In this document: positions 58,879-64,000 of the stretch, piece after piece | Numbering within the stretch: position 1 is the first letter of the stretch | How the letters are laid out: the number at the start of each line of letters is the position of its first letter | Assembly (NCBI RefSeq): GCF_014205215.1 | Contig: NZ_JACHNC010000001.1 | Location: 1,865,001-1,929,000, forward strand | Source: Actinoplanes lobatus | Lineage (GTDB): Bacteria; Actinomycetota; Actinomycetes; Mycobacteriales; Micromonosporaceae | DNA length: 64,000 nucleotides | Reading direction: 5' to 3' | Made by a program: the position numbers and the translations under genes | The notes under the pieces: generated by a model | The model's input: only the letters and a program-made list of their open reading frames with translations | The model's database searches: none | Told to the model about the DNA's origin: nothing

Positions 58879-58970
58879 GGCACCGCTCCTCAATTAGTGA
58901 TTCCGTAGTCAACCGTCAATACCGCACGGCGGTCGACGTTACCGCCGTCAGCGTAACCGCCACCCTCTTC

Positions 58971-59189
58971 ATGCCCGGGACGATGCCGCCGGACACCCCG
59001 GACCACCGGCCCTTCATGCCCGGGACGAAGCCGCCGGACACCCCGGACCACCGGCCCTTCATGCCCGGGACGAAGCCGCCGGACACCCCGGACCACCGGC
59101 CCTTCATGCCCGGGACGAAGCCGCCGGACACCCCGGACCACCGGCCCTTCAGACCCGGGACGAAGCCGCCGGACACCTCGGGCCGGCGG
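58971..59189. repeat. 45-bp tandem repeat between dnaX and ybaB
   Basis: Units start with ATGCCCGGGACGA at 58971, 59016, 59061 and 59106, with a diverged fifth at 59151. The copies are almost identical. The period is a multiple of three and frames are open on both strands (plus FMPGTKPPDTPDHRP, minus GRWSGVSGGFVPGMK). The 86-codon minus frame (58916-59176) has no convincing ribosome site. The remainder of the 58879-59193 gap shows nothing else. Confidence 0.95.
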
Positions 59190-59193
59190 CGAC

Positions 59194-62100
59194 TCAGAGT
59201 TCGCCGATCTTCTCCGCGCCGAAGGCCGCGCGGAGCAGCTGCATCGCCTGCTCCTCGCCGCTCTGCCGGGCCGTCTTCTCGTCGATCACGTCGTCGAGCG
59301 GCTCATCGCCGGGATCGAACCCGGCGAAGCCCGCGCCCGACGGTGGCGGGCCGTCGTACTCCGGGTCGTAGGGCGCCTCCTCCGTCGGCGACCCGTCGGA
59401 CCAGGCCGATCCACCGGCCGCGGGCCGCGCCGGCCCCGCGCCACGAGCGCCGGCCAGAACCGCCCGCGCGGCCGCGGGGCCACCACCAGAGGCATCTTTC
59501 CCGGTACGCGCGGCCGCGCGCGCCGCCTCCATGGCAGCCGACCGCGCGGGCGCCCCAGGACTCGCCGAACGTGCGGAAGCCGCCGGAGTCGCCGAACGTG
59601 CGGACGCCGCGGGGGTCGCCGAGACCGCCGCCCCGCCGAACGCCGAGCCGCCCCCGACCGCACCTCCCACCTGCCGCGCCGCTGCCCCCGTCTCGGAAGG
59701 CCCGGCTCCCGCCGCGGCCCGCGCCCCGGCGATCCCGGCCGGCGCACCAGAGGACCCGCCAGGTGTCCCAGACGACCCGCCAGCCAGTCCAGAGGACCCG
59801 CCAGGCAGTCCAGAGGGCGCGGTAGACGCCGCGGTGTACCCGCCGGACGTCCCGGAGAGCCCGGCAACTGCCGCAGGGTGCCCAGCGTCCCCCGCAGACG
59901 CCGAAGGATGCCCACCAGACCCAGGGGAGGCACCCGACTCGGCGGAAAGGCCTGCCGGCCCCGCGGAACGCCCCGTCGCGGCAGCGGCGCCCGCCGGCGT
60001 CCCGGACCCGGGCCCGGATCCACTTGCCGCCGGATTTCCTGGCCGCGCGGGTTCCGGCCACTCGGATGACGCGCTCGCAGAGGCCGGCGAGCCGGAACGG
60101 CCGGCGCCCGGCCGGACCGGCTCAGGCCAGGAATCATCGCCCGCCGCAGACCCGGCGCGCACCGAATCACCCGCACGCGATTCCCCGGAACGATCCACCG
60201 AAGCGGGCGGGCGCGCGGGCTCCGGCCAACCTCCATCGCCAGGATCCGAGGCGACCGGAGCCGGAGCAGGCGGGCGGACCGGCTCCGGCCAGTCGTCGCC
60301 GCCGGACGGGCCCGCAGAAGGGCGGCCGGCGGGTGCAGAAGGGCGGTCGGCAGGTGCAGACGGGCGGCCGGCGGGTGCGGGAGATCGGCCGTCCGGGTCG
60401 CCAGGAGTCTGAGGGCGGGCCGCCGGTCGGTCGTCGTCAGCGTCGGCGGACGGGCCACGCTGCGCCGGTCGGGACGGACGGGGCTCGGACCGGCCGGTGT
60501 TGCGTTCCGGGCCCGAGTTGCGCTCCGGAGCCGCCGTGTAGGCGCGGTTGGCGCCGCCGGACCGGTTGTTACCGGCCGTGCCGCGAGCCGGACCGGAACC
60601 GGGTGGGTCGCCGACCTCGCAGCGGACCTGCCAGCGACCGCCGAGAGCGTTGGCGAACTCGTCGGCCAGCAGATCGTTCAGGTTCCGCATCCGGGCGACC
60701 AGGCCCGCGGTAGGCGCCGTGATGACCACCTCGTGGCCGTCGACGCCGGCCAGTGCCACGCCGTGCGACTGTGCGGCGCTGACACGCTGGTTGTTCTGCC
60801 CGAGCTGTTCCCAGACGGCCCGCACGCGGTCGAAGCCGGAGACCTGGGGCGCGGGCGGCTCGTCGTCCCACGGGGGTTCTTCGCCGTATTCGTCCTCGAC
60901 CGGACCGGCGGCCGCGGGGTGCGGTCGCCCGTCCGCGACACCGTTCCAGTCCGGCTCCGAGCCGGGCACATCGGCCTGCTGGACTTCGGGCGACGACGAG
61001 GACGGAGCGGCCGCTGACCCTTGAGCAGAGTCCGCGTGACCGCCGGCCGCCTGACCGGGAACCGTGACGGGCTGAGCGGGAACGGCTTGCGCAGCGGGGG
61101 CCGCCGGGGAGACCGGGCGGGCCACAGCCGGGCCCGTCCGGGACGAGGCTGCCCTGGCAGCGGCCATCGCGGCCGCCTTCGCGCCGCCACCGGCCGCGGC
61201 GCCCCGGGGCGCGTCGTCGGCGGGCGGGTGCCCACCGCCTACCCCATCGGAAGCGGACGGCCCGGCGGCGCCGATCGGAGCGGAAGCCGGGCCCGAGGCG
61301 GCGATGGAAGCGGACGGCGCGAGGGTGACGCCCCGCTCGAGCCGCTCCAGGCGCTGCAGCAGGGCCGACGACGACGCCTCCGCCCCCGGCAGCAGCATGC
61401 GCGCCGTGAGCAGCTCCAGCAGGAGCCGGGGCGCGGTCGTGCCGCGCATGTCGACCAGGCCGCTGTGCAGGATGTCGGCGCAGCGGGAGAGGGTGGCCGC
61501 ACCCAGCCGGTCGGCCTGCCCGGCCATCGCCTCGAGCTGGTCGGCCGGGCCGTCGATCAGGCCCTTGGCGACCGCGTCCGGAACCTGCTGGAGGATGATC
61601 AGGTCACGGAGGCGTTCGAGCAGGTCGGAGGCGAACCGCCGGGGCTCGTGGCCGGCCTCGGCGACCCGGTCGATGGTGGCGTAGGCGGCGGCGCCGTCGC
61701 CGGTGGCCAGCGCGTCGCACATCTCGTCGATCAGGGTGGCGTCGGTGACGCCGAGGAGGGCGACGGCCCGGTGATAGGTGACGCCCTCCGGGCCGGAGCC
61801 GGCGATCAACTGGTCGAGGATCGACAGGCTGTCCCGGGCGCTGCCGCCGCCGGCCCGCACGACCAGCGGGAACACCGACGGCTCGACGGTGACGCCCTCG
61901 GCGTCGGTGAGCTGTTGAAGGTACGGCCGGAGCACCGCGGGCGGGATGAGCCGGAACGGGTAGTGGTGGGTCCGCGAGCGGATGGTGCCGAGGACCTTTT
62001 CCGGCTCGGTGGTGGCGAAGATGAACTTCACATACTCCGGGGGCTCTTCGACGAGCTTGAGCAGCGCGTTGAACCCGGCCGACGAGACCATGTGCGCCTC

Positions 62101-62481
62101 GTCGATCACGTAGATCTTGAAGCGGCTGTTGGCGGGCGCGAAGAACGCCTTCTCCCGGAGCTCCCGGGCGTCGTCGACACCACCGTGGCTGGCCGCGTCG
62201 ATCTCGATGACATCGATCGATCCGCCGCCGTCGTTGGCCAGCGACCGGCAGGAGGTGCAGACGCCGCACGGCTCGGGGGTGGGACCCTGCTCACAGTTGA
62301 GCGAGCGGGCCAGGATGCGGGCGCTGGAGGTCTTGCCGCAACCCCGTGGGCCGGAGAAGAGATAGGCGTGGTTGAGCCGCCCGCTGCGCAACGCCTGCGA
62401 CAGCGGCTCCGTGACGTGCTCCTGGCCGATGACCTCGGCGAAGGTGCGCGGACGGTACTTGCGATAGAGGGCGAGAGCCAC
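59194..62481 (-). CDS. dnaX: DNA polymerase III subunit gamma/tau
   Basis: Clamp-loader ATPase. About 1,095 residues, versus roughly 600-800 in many relatives. Walker A GPRGCGKT is at 44-51; a zinc module has Cys63, 72, 75 and 78; Walker B with sensor is VIDEAHM. Domain III ends near 390. Then a Pro/Ala/Gly/Ser-rich stretch leads to a short conserved domain (FDRVRAVWEQLGQNNQRVSAAL-like, about 560-640). About 430 more low-complexity residues follow, and the conserved tip LLRAAFGAEKIGEL. The second GTG (62481) is chosen because AGGAGG is 8 nt upstream; the GTG at 62490 abuts it. Confidence 0.95.
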   Translation of the reverse strand: MALALYRKYRPRTFAEVIGQEHVTEPLSQALRSGRLNHAYLFSGPRGCGKTSSARILARSLNCEQGPTPEPCGVCTSCRSLANDGGGSIDVIEIDAASHGGVDDARELREKAFFAPANSRFKIYVIDEAHMVSSAGFNALLKLVEEPPEYVKFIFATTEPEKVLGTIRSRTHHYPFRLIPPAVLRPYLQQLTDAEGVTVEPSVFPLVVRAGGGSARDSLSILDQLIAGSGPEGVTYHRAVALLGVTDATLIDEMCDALATGDGAAAYATIDRVAEAGHEPRRFASDLLERLRDLIILQQVPDAVAKGLIDGPADQLEAMAGQADRLGAATLSRCADILHSGLVDMRGTTAPRLLLELLTARMLLPGAEASSSALLQRLERLERGVTLAPSASIAASGPASAPIGAAGPSASDGVGGGHPPADDAPRGAAAGGGAKAAAMAAARAASSRTGPAVARPVSPAAPAAQAVPAQPVTVPGQAAGGHADSAQGSAAAPSSSSPEVQQADVPGSEPDWNGVADGRPHPAAAGPVEDEYGEEPPWDDEPPAPQVSGFDRVRAVWEQLGQNNQRVSAAQSHGVALAGVDGHEVVITAPTAGLVARMRNLNDLLADEFANALGGRWQVRCEVGDPPGSGPARGTAGNNRSGGANRAYTAAPERNSGPERNTGRSEPRPSRPAQRGPSADADDDRPAARPQTPGDPDGRSPAPAGRPSAPADRPSAPAGRPSAGPSGGDDWPEPVRPPAPAPVASDPGDGGWPEPARPPASVDRSGESRAGDSVRAGSAAGDDSWPEPVRPGAGRSGSPASASASSEWPEPARPGNPAASGSGPGSGTPAGAAAATGRSAGPAGLSAESGASPGSGGHPSASAGDAGHPAAVAGLSGTSGGYTAASTAPSGLPGGSSGLAGGSSGTPGGSSGAPAGIAGARAAAGAGPSETGAAARQVGGAVGGGSAFGGAAVSATPAASARSATPAASARSASPGAPARSAAMEAARAAARTGKDASGGGPAAARAVLAGARGAGPARPAAGGSAWSDGSPTEEAPYDPEYDGPPPSGAGFAGFDPGDEPLDDVIDEKTARQSGEEQAMQLLRAAFGAEKIGEL

Positions 62482-62572
62482 TCCTGCCACCTCCTGAAGA
62501 CCGCGTCATTCTCCGTCGAGGGTCTGACAAGAACAAACGGCGTGCCCCGGAAGAGGACCGGAAACGAAAGGA

Positions 62573-62656
62573 CCCCCCGTGCACCCGTCAGAGCCCGCTT
62601 ATCCTTGCTGCCTTCCGGCCCTGGGGAGGTTCACGAGATACACGCCGCACGAGGGG
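62573..62656 (-). ncRNA. ffs: Small bacterial SRP RNA (4.5S type)
   Basis: On the minus strand the segment holds the conserved SRP tip with GGAAGGCAGCAAGGA and ACCTCCCCAGGGCC arms. The ends CCCCTCGTGC (62656-62647) and GCACGGGGGG (62582-62573) pair over 10 bp. It lies upstream of dnaX, the usual actinobacterial place. Confidence 0.9.
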
Positions 62657-62744
62657 CTGATCGCAAGCCTACCCGGTGCACCGTGCGCCACCCAGACCCC
62701 CTCCCCGCGCGTACGGACCGGAGGACGTCTGTATTCTGGCGCAC

Positions 62745-62829
62745 GGAGGATTCGCCTAGAGGCCTAGGGCGCACGCTTGGAAAGCGTGTTGGGTTAACAC
62801 CCTCACGAGTTCGAATCTCGTATCCTCCG
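62745..62829 (+). tRNA. tRNA-Ser (anticodon GGA)
   Basis: Acceptor GGAGGAT pairs with ATCCTCC (62822-62828), discriminator G. The anticodon loop CTTGGAAAG gives anticodon GGA, with a long variable arm and T loop TTCGAAT. CCA is not encoded. Its 3' part is the likely attachment site of the adjoining integrase element. Confidence 0.96.
62805..62829 (+). other. Probable attachment site (att) in the tRNA-Ser 3' end
   Basis: Inferred: a tyrosine integrase gene points toward the tRNA and its 3' end lies 74 bp away. Such integrases commonly cross over in the tRNA T arm and acceptor. The second att copy would be outside the window to the right. Confidence 0.55.
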
Positions 62830-62848
62830 CCTGAGGAAAAGTACCGTG

Positions 62849-62882
62849 AGCAGGGGCGGGACCGAAAGGTCTCGCCCCTGCT
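62849..62882. terminator. Hairpin between tRNA-Ser and integrase
   Basis: AGCAGGGGCGGGA (62849-62861) pairs with 62870-62882 around CCGAAAGG with one mismatch. It lies between convergent transcripts. Confidence 0.85.
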
Positions 62883-62903
62883 TCGTCTCTGCGGTACATC
62901 CCT

Positions 62904-64000
62904 CTACCCGCGCCGTCTCAGTTTCCGTCTCAGTTGCGACCGGCTGACCCCCGCGACAGGCTCGGCGGCCGGCGCCTCCGCCGCCTTGACTGGCTGCCAG
63001 ATCAGGCCGCCCACCCGGTCGGCGATGTTTGCGCGAACCGGGTCGCTCACGTGCTGGTAGCGAGCAGCCATGCCGGTCGTAGCCCAACCCATCACGTCCA
63101 TCACGGCGCGTTCCTGGATGCCCAGCAGCATCAGGACAGTGGCGGCGGTGTGGCGGGCGTCATGGAGTCGGGCATCCCGAACGCACGCGTCCTTGAGTAG
63201 CTTCTTCCATTCGTGGTAGTCGGTATTCGGGTTGAGCGCGCGGCCGATCGGCGTAGTGAATACCCAGCCGCCATCCTCCCAGAGTTGGGCGGCTGTGCGC
63301 CTCTCTTTGTCTTGCGTATCCTTGTGTGCTCGAAGTAGCGTCACCACTTCGTCTGGAATTCCCATCACGCGGCGACCAGCGCGCGATTTCGTGTCGTCGG
63401 TATCTTTGTTGATTTGCTTGCGGCGCGGGCAATATCCCGATTTCTTGCCGCACGGATCGGTGCAACCGTGGGCGTATTTCGGTCGCAGGCGATTCTTTCG
63501 GACGCGGAGCGACTTCTTTTCCAGGTCGATGTTTTCCCATCGCAGTCCGAGCACTTCACCTTGACGTAGCCCGAGGGCAAGCGCGATTGCCCATCGAGTG
63601 CCATTCCGTGGTCGCTGCGCGGCTTGCGCAAGAATCCGTTGCACCTCCTCTACGGAATAGGGCTCGACCTCCTTTTCGCTCAAGCGCGGCGACTTGGCGA
63701 GAAGTACCGGGTTTTTGGTGAGATGCCCCCGGCGCTCCGCCTCATTCAAGGCCGTCCGCAGGGTACGGAATGCCTGGTGAGCGGTTCCGGCAGCACTACC
63801 GCCATCCTGCATCTTCCGCATCAACTTTTCGATGTGCTCGGGCGTGAGTTTCTCCAGTCGATGCGCTCCGATACCGGGGATCAGGTGCACCTTGACGGCG
63901 ACCCGGTAGCCGTCCGCCGTGTTCGGCTTGACGTTCGGCGGACAGGCGATGTTCTCGATCCAGAACATGAGCCATTTGGCAACGGTCCAGAACGATCCGG
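62904..64000 (-). CDS. int: Tyrosine-type site-specific integrase, N-terminus outside window
   Basis: The frame is open past 64000; visible residues begin GSFWTVAKWLMFWIENI, part of the SAM-like core-binding domain. The catalytic domain has Arg in LGLRQGEVLGL, HDARHTAA and the nucleophile Tyr in MAARYQHVSD. An insert between the first Arg and the His box carries four clustered cysteines (CTDPCGKKSGYC). The C-terminus is basic (RSQLRRKLRRRG). GC content drops in 63300-63700. Marks the left end of an integrated plasmid or prophage inserted at tRNA-Ser. Confidence 0.93.
   Translation of the reverse strand, partial: GSFWTVAKWLMFWIENIACPPNVKPNTADGYRVAVKVHLIPGIGAHRLEKLTPEHIEKLMRKMQDGGSAAGTAHQAFRTLRTALNEAERRGHLTKNPVLLAKSPRLSEKEVEPYSVEEVQRILAQAAQRPRNGTRWAIALALGLRQGEVLGLRWENIDLEKKSLRVRKNRLRPKYAHGCTDPCGKKSGYCPRRKQINKDTDDTKSRAGRRVMGIPDEVVTLLRAHKDTQDKERRTAAQLWEDGGWVFTTPIGRALNPNTDYHEWKKLLKDACVRDARLHDARHTAATVLMLLGIQERAVMDVMGWATTGMAARYQHVSDPVRANIADRVGGLIWQPVKAAEAPAAEPVAGVSRSQLRRKLRRRG

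Noticed and set aside
58916..59176. 86-codon minus ORF made of 15-residue repeats downstream of dnaX
   Set aside because: No convincing ribosome site and its content is dictated by the tandem repeat; kept only as a repeat feature.
58971..59189. CRISPR array
   Set aside because: The units are contiguous with no unique spacers and no cas genes; it is a simple tandem repeat. The same applies to the 33-, 36- and 65-bp arrays.

Overview
This is a high-GC actinobacterial chromosome segment. Gene content and order point to Micromonosporaceae, probably Actinoplanes or a near relative; this is an inference from gene families, not a database match. The signs are a type VII secretion module, a WhiB-family regulator, a GlxR-type Crp, actinobacterial DnaX and lysC/asd, frequent GTG starts, and a very long disordered segment in front of a D,D-carboxypeptidase.

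Layout. 1-3.9 kb: a D-Ala-D-Ala carboxypeptidase (C-terminus outside the window) with about 1,150 low-complexity residues ahead of its membrane segment. 4.0-11.7 kb: inorganic pyrophosphatase, then a type VII secretion core (EccD, a three-ATPase EccC, a mycosin protease) without EccB, EccE or WXG100 genes. 11.7-12.2 kb: a repeat island between convergent genes. 12.2-35.4 kb: a backbone block in the order of M. tuberculosis Rv3671c-Rv3683: MarP protease, Nudix CoA hydrolase, TlpA-like thioredoxin, endonuclease III, Crp, MBL hydrolase, RidA, DUF4177, two ArsA/Get3-like ATPases, WblA/WhiB4, PASTA penicillin-binding protein and metallophosphoesterase. It is interrupted after crp by a degenerate-looking biotin-dependent carboxylase pair, a lipoprotein, a soluble Ser/Thr kinase and a cyclase-NTPase-TPR signalling protein.

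35.5-43.3 kb: tRNA-Pro, a small secreted protein, pyrE, cutA, asd-lysC, a lipoprotein, and leuA with a leucine-rich leader peptide and hairpin. 43.4-51.5 kb: a secreted-protein island with an HNH-type lipoprotein, four tandem RTX-repeat exoproteins and a GH20 hexosaminidase. A relic of the GH20 3' end in front of the second RTX gene records a segmental duplication. 51.5-57.6 kb: a peptide ABC transporter operon (oppC-oppA-oppB-oppD-oppF). 58-62.7 kb: recR, ybaB, a 45-bp tandem repeat, dnaX with a very long low-complexity tail, and SRP RNA. 62.7-64 kb: tRNA-Ser(GGA) followed by a tyrosine integrase running off the window, the edge of an integrated element.

The genes most worth attention are the RTX family with its conserved terminal cysteine modules, the carboxylase pair lacking key catalytic residues, the giant carboxypeptidase N-terminus, and the cyclase/kinase insertion beside a conserved redox/cell-wall stress block. 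Start codons given here are choices based on Shine-Dalgarno spacing, signal peptides and family start points. Residue numbers count from those starts.
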